Assembly: GCF_004114425.1 (NCBI RefSeq)
Contig: NZ_RDQF01000022.1
Location: 1 to 64,000, forward strand
Direction of reading: 5' to 3'
Length of the DNA stretch: 64,000 bases
From: Bradyrhizobium vignae
GTDB taxonomy: Bacteria; Pseudomonadota; Alphaproteobacteria; Rhizobiales; Xanthobacteraceae
Part shown: piece after piece, positions 8,183 through 17,551 of the stretch
How positions within the stretch are numbered: the first letter of the stretch is position 1
Layout of the letters: the number at the start of each line of letters is the position of its first letter
Position numbers and translations under genes: made by a program
Notes under the pieces: model-generated
What the model was told of the DNA's origin: nothing
Database searches by the model: none
The model's input: only the letters and a program-made list of their open reading frames with translations

Positions 8183-9082
8183 TCAGGCGTCAGAACAGGC
8201 AGCGGTGGCCGTCTTTGAAGGTCTGAGGTCAGGACCGGTGGGAGGAACCACCAGAACGTCCACGTTGAGGGAGCGAAGAACTTCTTCCGTCACACTCCCG
8301 ATCAACGCGCGAAGCAGCCCGGATCGGCTGTGCGTACCCATCACGAGCATGTCGGGTCGCTTCTCTGCAACCGCACGCGCGATCACCTGCATGGGAACGC
8401 CCTCGTCGACTCTAAGCGACCATCGCTGGGCGTCGAACTCATTGGCGACGAGAAAACTGCTCATTTCCTCCATCGCTCCGTGACGCTCGCTATCGACATA
8501 TCCACTGATGACGTCGGAGCTCGCACCAGAGCTGAGCAATCGTCTCTTAGCCACCGGCGAGAAGGCGTGAAGGAGCGTCGAGCCGTCTTCCAAAAACCCG
8601 GCGGACAGACCGAAGCGGATCGCGTCGGCCGATGTCTCCGACATGTCGACTGGCACCAGAACCCGTTCGTAGTGCCGCTGCGCCTCGTTGTTCACCATCA
8701 GCACGGGATACTTTCCTCCGCGGACGACACGCTCGATAGTGGTCCCTGTAAAGATGTCGCGCAGAAACTGCTTGCGATGGGCCCCCATCACGATGAGATC
8801 GGCGCCGACCGCGGCGCTCGCGCGCAAGATTCCGTCGAAGGGGTGACCCGTGATCACGATCGGATGACAGCGCGCGTCATGCAGCTCGGGCATGGACCAG
8901 ATCTGCTCCACCAGCACCCGCTGGGCCTCCCGTTCTTCCATGCGAACCAGATCGTCCGGCTGGTCTTCATCAACGACGTGAACAAGGTGCAGCTCGGCGC
9001 GGCGAGCGCGGGCCAGAAGGCCGGCTTGCCGCAGGGCGCGATGGGAACGCGTAGAGAAATCCGTCGCAGCGACGATGATCAT
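8183..9082 (-). CDS. Universal stress protein, tandem UspA domains
   Basis: A 299-residue protein with two Usp domains in tandem (about 1-145 and 150-299). The first starts MIIVAATDFSTRSHRA. The second has the better nucleotide-binding signature: MGTHSRSGLLRALIGSV fits the G-x-H-x-R-x-G...GS pattern of ATP-binding Usp proteins, while the first reads GAHRKQFL and lacks the middle Gly. I place the start at an ATG preceded by AAGGG rather than at an upstream in-frame TTG at 9127. Usp proteins of this type act in the cytoplasm under energy or oxygen stress. It lies downstream of the Mrp operon on the same strand, but too far away for certain cotranscription. Confidence 0.88.
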   Translation of the reverse strand: MIIVAATDFSTRSHRALRQAGLLARARRAELHLVHVVDEDQPDDLVRMEEREAQRVLVEQIWSMPELHDARCHPIVITGHPFDGILRASAAVGADLIVMGAHRKQFLRDIFTGTTIERVVRGGKYPVLMVNNEAQRHYERVLVPVDMSETSADAIRFGLSAGFLEDGSTLLHAFSPVAKRRLLSSGASSDVISGYVDSERHGAMEEMSSFLVANEFDAQRWSLRVDEGVPMQVIARAVAEKRPDMLVMGTHSRSGLLRALIGSVTEEVLRSLNVDVLVVPPTGPDLRPSKTATAACSDA

Positions 9083-9250
9083 GTCAGAACCCTTGTACTG
9101 GCCGACCGCGCCGCGTCTTTTCGGCAAGGCCGGCGATTTGATTGCTTCAAGGCCGGCTCATGACGCGGCAACGCGCGGGCGCGCCCTGAGATGAAGAGCG
9201 CGGTAGCGGGTCGCGGTCAAAACCGTCAGGTGACAAAGCACCTTCCAGCG

Positions 9251-9379
9251 TCAACTTTCCGGGTCATGCGGCATCGGCGGCGGACGGCGAGCGAATGCCG
9301 CCCGAAACCCGTCGGGGTCGTAAATCCAGATGAACAGGATCCACGAGGTCAGAACCAGCAGTGCCAAAAAGACAGACAT
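9251..9379 (-). CDS. 42-residue single-pass membrane peptide
   Basis: A short open frame with ATG start and GGGAG six bases upstream. The peptide begins MSVFLALLVLTSWILFIWIY, one strongly hydrophobic segment, followed by an acidic turn (DPDG) and an Arg/Pro-rich tail. It would place the tail in the cytoplasm by the positive-inside rule. It lies between mrpG (282 bases upstream) and the universal stress gene on the same strand. I do not recognise a family. Small membrane peptides of this size often tune larger membrane complexes, which would suit the Mrp context, but that is speculation. Confidence 0.5.
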   Translation of the reverse strand: MSVFLALLVLTSWILFIWIYDPDGFRAAFARRPPPMPHDPES

Positions 9380-9419
9380 GAAGAACTCCCGGCTTGGTCA
9401 GAATCGTTGAGTTGCCGCG

Positions 9420-9443
9420 CCCGGGCGATACAAATCGCCCGGG
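9420..9443. other. Stem-loop downstream of mrpG
   Basis: Perfect ten-base arms CCCGGGCGAT and ATCGCCCGGG around an ACAA loop. There is no T-run on either side, so it is not a standard intrinsic terminator. It could stabilise the 3' end of the Mrp transcript or separate it from the small peptide gene. Confidence 0.5.
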
Positions 9444-9660
9444 TCACATGCCGATTTGCAGCCGGTTCTCCTGAATGTCTGGTCGCACTTTGGTCATCAC
9501 GTCCTCTGTTTGGGATGCCGCAGATCTCTGAATGGCATCCGCATAATCAGGCCGGCGACGGGCCAACGATCGGCCGGCTGAAGTCGCGGAGAACGCGCAC
9601 AGTTCAGCATCACGCCTACAATGGACTTAAGCGTGCGCCGCAGGGGATCAATTGCGACAT

Positions 9661-10056
9661 TTAGTCGGCCTTGCCCGCCGAAGCGTCGCCTGGCGCCGCG
9701 TGAGGCAGCGCCCGGCCTACGGGTTCACCCAGCTGTGCCCGTTCCGCGGTGTCGCGAAAGCGGGCTGCGCCGACGAGAACGGTCAACGCGATCGGGGTGG
9801 TCACGGCGCCGAGTACGACGATCAGGATTTCGTGCAGCACCGCTCTGCTCTCCAGAACCGAGAAGCAGACCATCGAAGCGGCCGCGATGAAGACGGTGCC
9901 GAGTGTTGTTCCGAGCGTCGGCGCATGGACGCGCTCGTAGAATGTGCCGAGCCGCAAAAGGCCCAGCGAGCCGATCAGCGTGACGGCAGCGCCGGTCAAA
10001 AGGAAGACCGCTGTGAGGACGGCAGCCCAAGGCGGCAAGTGCTCGATGCCGTTCAT
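9661..10056 (-). CDS. mrpG: Mrp Na+/H+ antiporter subunit G
   Basis: A 131-residue small membrane subunit of the multi-subunit cation/proton antiporter. It starts MNGIEHLPPWAAVLTAVFLL and has three hydrophobic segments, with the family-typical LIGSLGLLRLGTFYERVHAPTLGTTLG stretch at the middle (split across helix 1-2). The start is fixed by an ATGA overlap with the mrpF stop. It is the last gene of the operon. The C-terminus is a hydrophilic tail (DTAERAQLGEPVG onward). Confidence 0.92.
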   Translation of the reverse strand: MNGIEHLPPWAAVLTAVFLLTGAAVTLIGSLGLLRLGTFYERVHAPTLGTTLGTVFIAAASMVCFSVLESRAVLHEILIVVLGAVTTPIALTVLVGAARFRDTAERAQLGEPVGRALPHAAPGDASAGKAD

Positions 10057-10334
10057 TCGATCACCTCGCCGCGAAGGAGGAACTTGGCGAGCGCAACCGT
10101 CCCGACGAATCCGAACAGGGCCATGGCCAGGGCAGCCTCGAAATAAAGCGCCTCGCCGGTTCGAATCCCGACCGTCAGAAGCAACAACATTGCGTTGACG
10201 GACAACGTGTCGAAACCGAGAACGCGATCCTGAGCGCGCGGTCCAAGGAAGATGCGCAAAGCGCCGCAGCCGATCGCCAATCCCAGCAACACCTGCGCGA
10301 CCAGGAGCGAGTAGGTCAGCATGAGCTGGCTCAT
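10053..10334 (-). CDS. mrpF: Mrp Na+/H+ antiporter subunit F
   Basis: A 93-residue subunit with three hydrophobic helices. LGPRAQDRVLGFDTLSVNAM is the conserved MrpF loop, with the Asp needed by this subunit family. The true ATG overlaps the mrpE stop in an ATGA, so I trim an 18-codon upstream extension. It is also coupled to mrpG by ATGA. MrpF works only within the assembled Mrp complex in the inner membrane. Confidence 0.93.
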   Translation of the reverse strand: MSQLMLTYSLLVAQVLLGLAIGCGALRIFLGPRAQDRVLGFDTLSVNAMLLLLTVGIRTGEALYFEAALAMALFGFVGTVALAKFLLRGEVIE

Positions 10335-10819
10335 TCGAATATCTCCAGCAGATGACGTTCGTAACGGTCCTTGATGGTGCGGATCCACTCCTCTTCATCG
10401 ACGAGGTCCAGAACGTGGATGGTCAGCGCCCCTCTTTGGGCGTCGAAATTCACCCACAGCGTCCCCGGGGTCGACGTAATGATGCAGGCGAGCGAGGCCA
10501 GCCCGTAGGGGGCGCGCATGTCGAGCGGAATCTCCACGAAGCCCGGCGCTCGCTGCCACCGTCCAAAGCCGAGAACGATCCGCCCCACCGCCAGGTTCGA
10601 GCGCACGATGTCGACGGTGACCCGTGCCAACAGTCGCATAATGACGCCGGGTCGCCTGACCCGCACGCTCGGTATTTCCAGTACGGTCAGGATCCGACCA
10701 CCGACGAGGGCGACCAAGCAGCCAAGCAGGATGTGCCCAAACGTGACCGCTTGATTGAGCAGCAGCCACAATGCGAGCAGGCAGGAGCTCACGATCGGAA
10801 AAGGCAGCAAGCGTGTCAT
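10331..10819 (-). CDS. mrpE: Mrp Na+/H+ antiporter subunit E
   Basis: A 162-residue subunit: two hydrophobic N-terminal helices (FPIVSSCLLALWLLL, then FGHILLGCLVALVGG) and a soluble C-terminal domain with ITSTPGTLWVNFD and HVLDLVDEEEWI, typical of MrpE. ATGA overlaps link it to mrpD and mrpF. In other bacteria this subunit supports assembly of the antiporter. Confidence 0.93.
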   Translation of the reverse strand: MTRLLPFPIVSSCLLALWLLLNQAVTFGHILLGCLVALVGGRILTVLEIPSVRVRRPGVIMRLLARVTVDIVRSNLAVGRIVLGFGRWQRAPGFVEIPLDMRAPYGLASLACIITSTPGTLWVNFDAQRGALTIHVLDLVDEEEWIRTIKDRYERHLLEIFE

Positions 10820-12432
10820 TTGCCCTCCGCTTGTCGGCTGCTAGAGCCGGTGTTCAGGACGTCGCTGATGTAGTCCGCCGGCGCGTGGAGGGATTGCGCC
10901 GCGGCCTGCATGAAGCGGATCACGGGACCGGCCCAGACGGTTTGCGCAGCACAGATGAACAGCAGGAACATGATCGGCGCCATCTCGATCACGCGCACGC
11001 GCGGCACAGTGCGATCGGGCGAGGCCCAGAAGATACGGATTCCAGCGCGTGCCATCGCGACCAAGGTCGCGAAACCCGAGAGGATCAGCACTGCGAGCAG
11101 AGCCCATCCGCTGCCGGGAATGGCCCCCCCTGGCTGATCGGCCGGATGCAGAGCCGCCGCGAGCAGCGCGAATTTGGCGATAAATCCGGACAGCGGCGGC
11201 AAGCCGGCGATGACCAGCGCGCAGCCGATGAAAGCGACGCCGAGCAATCCCATGGTGGCCACGATCGCGATGCCCACGTCCCCTTCGGCTTGGTCTGTCT
11301 CGACCTCCTCTCCATAAGCTTCCCGCGTGACAGCGATCATGTCCGCTCCAGGTTCACGGCCGCGCTCGATGAGCTCGACGAGGAGAAAGAATGCTCCGAT
11401 GCCGAGCGTCGAGCTGACCAGGTAGAAGAGCGCTCCACTGGTGACGCCGACCTGTCCCATCCCCGTGGCGGCGAGCACCGTTCCGGAGGATATGAGCACG
11501 GAGAAACCGCCGAGTCGGGCGGTGTCTTGCGAGGCCAATGTGCCGATCGCTCCGAACAGGATCGTCGCCAAGCCGGCCAACAACAAGAACTCCCTGCCGA
11601 AGCCGGCCGATGCGCCGGCGTCCTCGCCGAAAAGCAAGAGCGACAGGCGCAGCACGATATAGACGCCGACCTTCGTCATGATCGCAAAGATCGACGCCAC
11701 CGGCGGACTTGCGGCCGCGTAGGCGGTCGGCAGCCAGAAGTTCAAGGGCCACATTCCGGCCTTGAGCAGGAAGGCAACCGCAAGCACGCCCGCACCTGCT
11801 TCGAGCAAGCCGCGGCTCTCGGCGGCGACCGCGTGCACGCGTGCCGCGAGATCCGCCATGTTGAGCGTTCCGGTCACGCCGTAGATCAGGCTGACCCCGA
11901 TCAGAAACAACAGCGAGGCGGCGAGGTTGACGACGATGTAATGCAGCCCTGCCTTCACCCGTGCAAGGCCGGATCCGTGCAGCAGAAGACCGTACGACGC
12001 CGCCAGCAACAACTCGAAGAACACGAACAGGTTGAAGAGATCGCCCGTGAGGAAGGCGCCGTTGAGGCCCATCAGCAGGAATTGAAACAGCGGATGGAAA
12101 TGCGCGCCTGCCCGGTGCCAGCGTGCAAGGGAGTACACCACCGAGGCCAGCGCGAGGACATTGGTCAGCAGCAGCATTAGAGCCGACAGCCGATCAAGAA
12201 CGAGGACAATTCCGAATGGCGCAGGCCAATTGCCCAGACGATAGACGTCCCTTGTACCGGCATCCGAGAGTCCGAGCAGGATCGTGGCAATGCAAACGAG
12301 GGCAACGGTTGCGCCGACGTTGAGGCCGGCGACGATCGAGCGGTGCTTCTCTCCGTTGAGCAGCAGCATGCCGGCACCTGCCAGCAGGGGCAGGAGGATC
12401 GGCGCAATGACCAGACCAGAGGCGCCGCTCAC
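10816..12432 (-). CDS. mrpD: Mrp Na+/H+ antiporter subunit D
   Basis: A 538-residue polytopic membrane protein of the NuoL/M/N-like proton-translocating family. Helices run through most of the protein. Visible family marks are the NGAFLTGDLFNLFVFFELLLAAS-type segment (residues about 120-145) and KAGMWPLNFWLPTAYAAASP, which carries the conserved helix Lys. It starts at GTG overlapping the mrpC stop as GTGA. MrpA and MrpD are thought to carry the antiport pathways of the complex. Confidence 0.94.
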   Translation of the reverse strand: MSGASGLVIAPILLPLLAGAGMLLLNGEKHRSIVAGLNVGATVALVCIATILLGLSDAGTRDVYRLGNWPAPFGIVLVLDRLSALMLLLTNVLALASVVYSLARWHRAGAHFHPLFQFLLMGLNGAFLTGDLFNLFVFFELLLAASYGLLLHGSGLARVKAGLHYIVVNLAASLLFLIGVSLIYGVTGTLNMADLAARVHAVAAESRGLLEAGAGVLAVAFLLKAGMWPLNFWLPTAYAAASPPVASIFAIMTKVGVYIVLRLSLLLFGEDAGASAGFGREFLLLAGLATILFGAIGTLASQDTARLGGFSVLISSGTVLAATGMGQVGVTSGALFYLVSSTLGIGAFFLLVELIERGREPGADMIAVTREAYGEEVETDQAEGDVGIAIVATMGLLGVAFIGCALVIAGLPPLSGFIAKFALLAAALHPADQPGGAIPGSGWALLAVLILSGFATLVAMARAGIRIFWASPDRTVPRVRVIEMAPIMFLLFICAAQTVWAGPVIRFMQAAAQSLHAPADYISDVLNTGSSSRQAEGK

Positions 12433-12770
12433 GCTTCCGGCTCCTGGCCGTCGACATGATCGGTCCGGGCGAGGCCGCGGGATGCCAGCAGCACCACGAG
12501 GAAGAGCGCGGTGGTCGCGAAACTGATGACGATTGCAGTCAGTACAAGCGCCTGCGGAAGCGGATCGGCAAACCGCGCAGAATCTCCGGCCTCCTTTGTG
12601 ATGAGCACCGGAGCCCCCGTCCGCACTCGCCCCATGGCCACGATGAACAGATTAACCGAGTAGGAAAGCAACGAGAGCCCGATGATAACCTGAAAGGTGC
12701 GCGGCCTGAGGATCAGCCAAACGCCGGACGCGGCAAGCGTACCGATACCGATCGCCAGCACGAACTCCAT
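12429..12770 (-). CDS. mrpC: Mrp Na+/H+ antiporter subunit C
   Basis: A 113-residue NuoK-like subunit with three helices. LSLLSYSVNLFIVAMGR is the conserved helix-2 segment, and DPLPQALVLTAIVISFATTA matches the third helix of NuoK homologues. ATGA and GTGA overlaps link it to mrpA upstream and mrpD downstream. Confidence 0.94.
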   Translation of the reverse strand: MEFVLAIGIGTLAASGVWLILRPRTFQVIIGLSLLSYSVNLFIVAMGRVRTGAPVLITKEAGDSARFADPLPQALVLTAIVISFATTALFLVVLLASRGLARTDHVDGQEPEA

Positions 12771-15691
12771 CAGACCAGTTCCTCCCTCGATGGCTCACTG
12801 GCCAAGCCTCGGCCGCTCTGAGGCGGAACTGCGTAGCGACGCAGCGATTGATGCGCGATCGCGATGAGCATCAGCACGGTGGCGCCGATCACGAGTGAGA
12901 ACACGCCGACGTCGAAAAGGAATGCGCTCGCTGTGGGGACGCGGCCGACCAGCGGCAGTTCGGCATACGCAAAGTACGAGGTCAGAAACGGATATCCGAA
13001 AACGCAGGCAGCTGCCCCCGTGCACCCAGCGAGCAGAAGCCCAATCCCCATCCAGCGTACCGGCATGAAGTGCAGACGAGCTTCCACCCATGTCGTGCCG
13101 CGAGCCATGTACTGCAGGATGAACGCGGTCGCCATGGCGACGCCGGCCACGAAGCCTCCGCCCGGAAGATCGTGCCCGCGCAACAGCAGGAAGACCGCGA
13201 CTACGCCGATCACGGGAAACATCAGCCTCATCATCAGCGACGCGGTCTCCATCGTGTCCTTGGCGGTGTCACCCTTCTGTCGGTCGGGATGCGCCTCGTC
13301 GTGGCTGTCCTGGGCGTGCTGCTGTTCGGGAACGGGGATGCTCTCAGGCGCCGGACGGAAGCGGCGCAACAGCGCGTAGACGGTGAGCGCAACGACAGCG
13401 AGGACTGTGATCTCACCCATTGTGTCGAATCCGCGGAAGTCCACCAGGATGACGTTGACCACGTTGGTTCCGCCACCTTTGGTATAGGCGTTCTCGACGA
13501 AGTAGCGCGAGATGCTGTTCGTATCGGGATGCTGCATGGCTGCAAACGCGAGTGTCGCCAGCCCGACGCCGACGGAGAGCGCGATCGCGAAGTCACGCAC
13601 GCGGTGCCATCGAATCCTGCCGGCTGGCGGTTCCGCCCCGGCCGGTGCGATACGTTTTGGCAACCATCGCAAGCCGAGTAGCAGCAGCACTGTCGTGACC
13701 GTCTCGACGACGATCTGCGTCAGGGCCACGTCGGGAGCCGATAGCCATACGAAGGTGACGCAGGTCACGAGACCGGCAGACCCGAGCAGGATCAGCGCGA
13801 CGACGCGATGAAACTTGGCTTCGATCGCGGCGCCGACCGCGCAGGCGGCGCCGACCGTCCAAAGCAAAGCGAACGCAAGGTCAAATGTAGTCCGCAGGGG
13901 ATCCGCCAGCGGGAGGCCGCGCGAATAGAGCGGCAGCAAGGCGGCGAGGAACGCCGTAGCGGCCAAGACTCTCAGTTGTGGCTGGAGACGTCGCGTCCCA
14001 AGCTTGCTCTCGAGCCAGCGTGCAAGACGCCAGGATAACGTCACCATCATCCAGTCGAAGATCTGCTTCCCGCTGAACCGGCCGAGCAAGGGCGGCCCCT
14101 CGTTGGCGAGAAGGTAGGAGCTCAGCATCACATAGACGCCGACGCCGCCAACCATCGCCAGAACGCTCATCAGCAATTCGGGCGTGAAGCCGTGCCATAT
14201 CTTCAGACTGTACTCCGGCATGCTGGAACCGAGCACAGCGCCAGCGGCGGTATCGAGGACCGGTGCAACGGTCAACGCCGGCGCTATGCCCACCACGACG
14301 CATGCAAGCACGAGAAGCTCGGCCGGAAGCCGCATCAGGAGGGGCGGCTCGTGGGGGGTGCGCGGAAGACCGACGGGGGCGGGACCGAAGAATACGTCAC
14401 GAATGAACCGGAGAGAATAGGCAACTGTGAAGGTGCTTGCCGCGGTGACGATGTAGGGAAGCGCTCGATCGACGAGTGAATTGTCATGGACTTCGATTGT
14501 TTCGGCGAAGAACATCTCTTTCGAGAGGAAGCCATTCAGCAGCGGCACGCCGGCCATGGACCCGGCCGCGACCATGGCCAGCGTCGCGGTGATCGGCATG
14601 AACACGTAGAGGCCGCTCAAGCGCCGAATGTCGCGCGTGCCGGTTTCGTGGTCGATGATGCCCGCCGCCATGAACAGCGATGCCTTGAAGGTGGCATGAT
14701 TCATGATGTGAAAGACCGCTGCGATCTGCCCGAACGGCGTGTCCAGTCCAGTCAAGAGCGTGATCAAGCCGAGATGGCTGATGGTCGAGTAAGCCAGCAG
14801 GCCCTTTAGATCCTGCTGGAATACCGCGAGAAACGCGCCCACCAGGAAGGTGATCAGACCGGCCGATCCCACCAGCCACAGCCATTCGTTCGATCCGCCG
14901 AGGGCGGGCCAGAGCCTGACCAAAAGAAACACACCGGCCTTCACCATCGTTGCCGAGTGCAGATAGGCCGATACGGGAGTCGGAGCCGCCATCGCGTGCG
15001 GCAGCCAAAAATGGAAGGGAAATTGGGCGCTCTTGGTCAGGGCGCCGAGCAGGATCAGCACGAGCGCGGGGACATAGAGCGGATGCGAACGGATCGCCTC
15101 TCCTGACGTCAACACCTTGTCCAGGTCATAGCTGCCGACGATGTGGCCAATCAGCAAGACGCCGGCGAAGAGGCAGAGCCCACCGCTCGAGGTGACCACC
15201 AGCGCCATACGCGCGCCGTCACGCGCAGCCGAATTGTGATGCCAGTAGCTGATCAGCAGGAACGAAAACAGGCTAGTCAGCTCCCAGAAGAACACGAGCT
15301 GGAGCAGGTTGCCGGAGAGCACGATCCCCAGCATCGCGCCCATGAACGCCAGCAGCAGGGAAAAGAACCGGGGCACGGGATCGCTGGGCGACATGTAATA
15401 GCGGGTATACAGCACCACCAGAAAGCCAATTCCGGTGATCAGCATGGCGAATGCCCATGCGAAGCCGTCGAGCCTCAACGCAAATTCCAGTCCAAGTTCA
15501 GCGATCCATTCCGTCCGCCAGCAGACAACGCCACCGTTCGTCACGCTCGGGTAAGCCATACCGACGAGGCTAAAGGCAGCAAGTGCGACGCCGCCGGCGA
15601 GCCACGCCTCAGCGTTGCGCGCATTGACTCGCAAAAGAGCCGCAGTACAGCTTCCGGCGAAAGGAAGCGCAAGGACGGCAAGGAGGAACAT
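12770..15691 (-). CDS. mrpA: Mrp Na+/H+ antiporter, fused subunits A and B
   Basis: A 973-residue first gene of the operon. Residues 1 to about 790 are MrpA, homologous to NuoL, with MLGIVLSGNLLQLVFFWELTSLFSF and the SAQFPFHFWLPHAMAAPTPVSA motif. Residues about 810-960 are an MrpB domain (MMRLMFPVIGVVAVFLLLRG, HDLPGGGFVAG). This fusion marks group-2 Mrp systems, named pha in rhizobia, where the operon has six genes instead of seven. The role is Na+ or K+ efflux coupled to proton uptake, for pH and salt tolerance. The ATG lacks a strong ribosome site. It should not be confused with the PHB gene phaA at 34978. Confidence 0.94.
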   Translation of the reverse strand: MFLLAVLALPFAGSCTAALLRVNARNAEAWLAGGVALAAFSLVGMAYPSVTNGGVVCWRTEWIAELGLEFALRLDGFAWAFAMLITGIGFLVVLYTRYYMSPSDPVPRFFSLLLAFMGAMLGIVLSGNLLQLVFFWELTSLFSFLLISYWHHNSAARDGARMALVVTSSGGLCLFAGVLLIGHIVGSYDLDKVLTSGEAIRSHPLYVPALVLILLGALTKSAQFPFHFWLPHAMAAPTPVSAYLHSATMVKAGVFLLVRLWPALGGSNEWLWLVGSAGLITFLVGAFLAVFQQDLKGLLAYSTISHLGLITLLTGLDTPFGQIAAVFHIMNHATFKASLFMAAGIIDHETGTRDIRRLSGLYVFMPITATLAMVAAGSMAGVPLLNGFLSKEMFFAETIEVHDNSLVDRALPYIVTAASTFTVAYSLRFIRDVFFGPAPVGLPRTPHEPPLLMRLPAELLVLACVVVGIAPALTVAPVLDTAAGAVLGSSMPEYSLKIWHGFTPELLMSVLAMVGGVGVYVMLSSYLLANEGPPLLGRFSGKQIFDWMMVTLSWRLARWLESKLGTRRLQPQLRVLAATAFLAALLPLYSRGLPLADPLRTTFDLAFALLWTVGAACAVGAAIEAKFHRVVALILLGSAGLVTCVTFVWLSAPDVALTQIVVETVTTVLLLLGLRWLPKRIAPAGAEPPAGRIRWHRVRDFAIALSVGVGLATLAFAAMQHPDTNSISRYFVENAYTKGGGTNVVNVILVDFRGFDTMGEITVLAVVALTVYALLRRFRPAPESIPVPEQQHAQDSHDEAHPDRQKGDTAKDTMETASLMMRLMFPVIGVVAVFLLLRGHDLPGGGFVAGVAMATAFILQYMARGTTWVEARLHFMPVRWMGIGLLLAGCTGAAACVFGYPFLTSYFAYAELPLVGRVPTASAFLFDVGVFSLVIGATVLMLIAIAHQSLRRYAVPPQSGRGLASEPSREELV

Positions 15692-16580
15692 CGCGTTCGT
15701 TGCCCAGCTGCAAGATGTGTGTATTCGCTGACCCCGACTGCTTAGCCGACGCGAATAGATATCTCCACTGCTAGATTTGGCGCGGTTGCAAGTGATCGAC
15801 CTTGAAGCCCTACTCCGCCAGAACCGCTGACAAGACTCGCTCTAAATTGAGCGGTTCAGATCCAGTGAGGAAAGGTGCCGACCAGAGCGGCAACTGGGGC
15901 CGCGATAGCGCCGAGCAAAGCGTAAAGGCCGCAGAGCACGATTGTCCGCCAGCCACTTGTATCGATTGGCTTGTCGTTTGGCTCGGTGTCCTCAGCTTGG
16001 CTGAACTCGGCGTGGCCCCGCGTCATCGTGGCCCTTCGTCTGTTCCGCCGCAGGTGCAAGCGATCGAGCAACATAACCACGTCCAGTCGGATTGCGACTC
16101 ACATTCACGTCAAGGTCTACTATTCAACCGACAGATATCCTTTGCAGCGAGCGAGGATCGCGGCCATCCTCGATGGTCTTCACCTTGATCGTCCGGATTG
16201 CCCGCCACTGTGCGGTTTCGTCGCAATGTTTCCAGCTGAATGGCCACTATATTCAGTCTGCTATGACTTGTGTCGTCGACATCGATCCGCGCGTTGCGCG
16301 GCGTTGCTTGCACGCCGGACGGCTCCAAGCAGGAGCTTAGCCGGACGGTAGTTGGTGCCGTCCGGATTACCCCCTTCGTTCATCAAACGGATTTGGTGTG
16401 TGGCTCTCCCGCGAGGAGAAGCCCAGACAAGTAGGCATGGCGTGAACAACCCCTTTTTTCCGAACGTCACGCAAGGCTTTCGCGCCGAAGCCCGCAGGGA
16501 CGAAGGCGGACTCGTTGCCGCTTGCTTCGGCTCGGCAAGCCGGCGCGGGTCAAACTTCCTCTGAGCCCTCCACCGCTATC
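15692..16580. other. Long intergenic region upstream of the Mrp operon
   Basis: Nearly 900 bases between mrpA and the LysR gene. It must hold the Mrp promoter, which I cannot pin down. Only one small membrane-protein frame (15856-16026, minus) looks plausible. Short frames at 15802-16188 and around 16092-16351 lack support. Confidence 0.5.
15856..16026 (-). CDS. Possible 56-residue membrane peptide
   Basis: The frame starts MTRGHAEFSQAEDTEPND, hydrophilic and acidic, then has one hydrophobic helix (TIVLCGLYALLGAIAAPVAALVG) and ends FPHWI. GAAGGG lies five bases before the ATG. The order, acidic soluble head then C-terminal membrane anchor, is coherent, but length and lack of a known family keep the call weak. 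Confidence 0.35.
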   Translation of the reverse strand: MTRGHAEFSQAEDTEPNDKPIDTSGWRTIVLCGLYALLGAIAAPVAALVGTFPHWI

Positions 16581-17534
16581 TCATCCCACCAATTTCCACC
16601 TCCCATCTCCGGCCCGCTTCAGCGCGGGATCGCTCACCCGCACGTGCTCGGCGAGGAAATCGATGAAGGCACGGACGCGCGCGGGTAGCGGGGCGGCGTG
16701 GCCGACATAGACGGCGTGGATGTCTTCGCGGTCGCCGGGATTGTAGCTTTGCAGCACCGGCACGAGGCGGCCGGATTCGATGTCGGGGCCGATGTGGAAG
16801 AGGGCGAGGCGGGCGAGGCCGACGCCGCCGAGGCAGAGACGGCGGGCGGCTTCGCCGTCGCTGGCGCGCGCGACCGGAGCGGGCAGGGCCTGCTCGGTGT
16901 GGTCGCCACGCCTGAACGGCCAGCCGCGGATGCTGCGCGGAAAGGTCCAGCCGATGCCACGGTGATCGACGAGATCGGCCGGCGTCTTCGGCATGCCGCA
17001 GCGTGCGAGATAGTCCGGCGCGCCGACCACGACCATGCGGCTGGTGCCGAGCTTTCGCGCGACGAGGCGTGAGGCGCGCAGCGGGCCGACGCGAATGGCG
17101 ACGTCGGCGCGCTCCTGCATCAGGTCGATCAGCGTATCGGTCAGCACGAGATCGAGCGTGACGTCCGGATGCTGCTTCAGGAAGCGCGGGATCAACCGCA
17201 TCACATGCAGCATGCCGAACGGAATGTTGCAATTGACCGTGAGGCGGCCGCGCGGCGCCGCGCCTGAGGCCGCCTCGCGCTCGGCCTCCTCCATCTCGGC
17301 GAGGATGCGCAACGAGCGCTCGTAGAAGGCCTGGCCTTCCTCCGTCAGCGTCAGCTTGCGCGTGGTTCGGTTGACCAGCCGCGCGCCGAGGCGCGCCTCC
17401 AGACGCGAGATCAGCTTGCTGACGCCGGACGGGGTCAGGCGCAGCTTTCGCGCGGCCTGGGTGAATCCGCCGAGGTCGACGACGCGGACGAAGACCTCCA
17501 TCTCGGCGGCGCGGTTGGTGTCGAAGCGGGCCAT
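16581..17534 (-). CDS. LysR-family transcriptional regulator
   Basis: A 317-residue LysR regulator. Residues about 9-68 form the winged helix-turn-helix (MEVFVRVVDLGGFTQAARKL, then LTPSGVSKLISRLEARLG). The rest is the periplasmic-binding-like effector domain (RGRLTVNCNIPFGMLHVMRLIP onward). It is of the CrgA/DsdC-like subgroup with an RLVNRTTRKLTLTEEG stretch. It is divergent from an MFS exporter with 98 bases between the starts, the usual arrangement for a LysR protein that controls its neighbour. The effector is unknown. Confidence 0.92.
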   Translation of the reverse strand: MARFDTNRAAEMEVFVRVVDLGGFTQAARKLRLTPSGVSKLISRLEARLGARLVNRTTRKLTLTEEGQAFYERSLRILAEMEEAEREAASGAAPRGRLTVNCNIPFGMLHVMRLIPRFLKQHPDVTLDLVLTDTLIDLMQERADVAIRVGPLRASRLVARKLGTSRMVVVGAPDYLARCGMPKTPADLVDHRGIGWTFPRSIRGWPFRRGDHTEQALPAPVARASDGEAARRLCLGGVGLARLALFHIGPDIESGRLVPVLQSYNPGDREDIHAVYVGHAAPLPARVRAFIDFLAEHVRVSDPALKRAGDGRWKLVG

Positions 17535-17551
17535 GTTGAATTCACGTCACA

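Noticed and set aside
9138-9150. FNR/FixK box upstream of the universal stress protein gene
   Set aside because: TTGA-N5-TCAA is one base short of the TTGA-N6-TCAA spacing, so it probably does not bind, although the position 56 bases from the start would be attractive.
16300-16580. Possible coding region before the LysR gene
   Set aside because: Frames at 16352-16564 have no ribosome site and read as Arg-rich low-information sequence.
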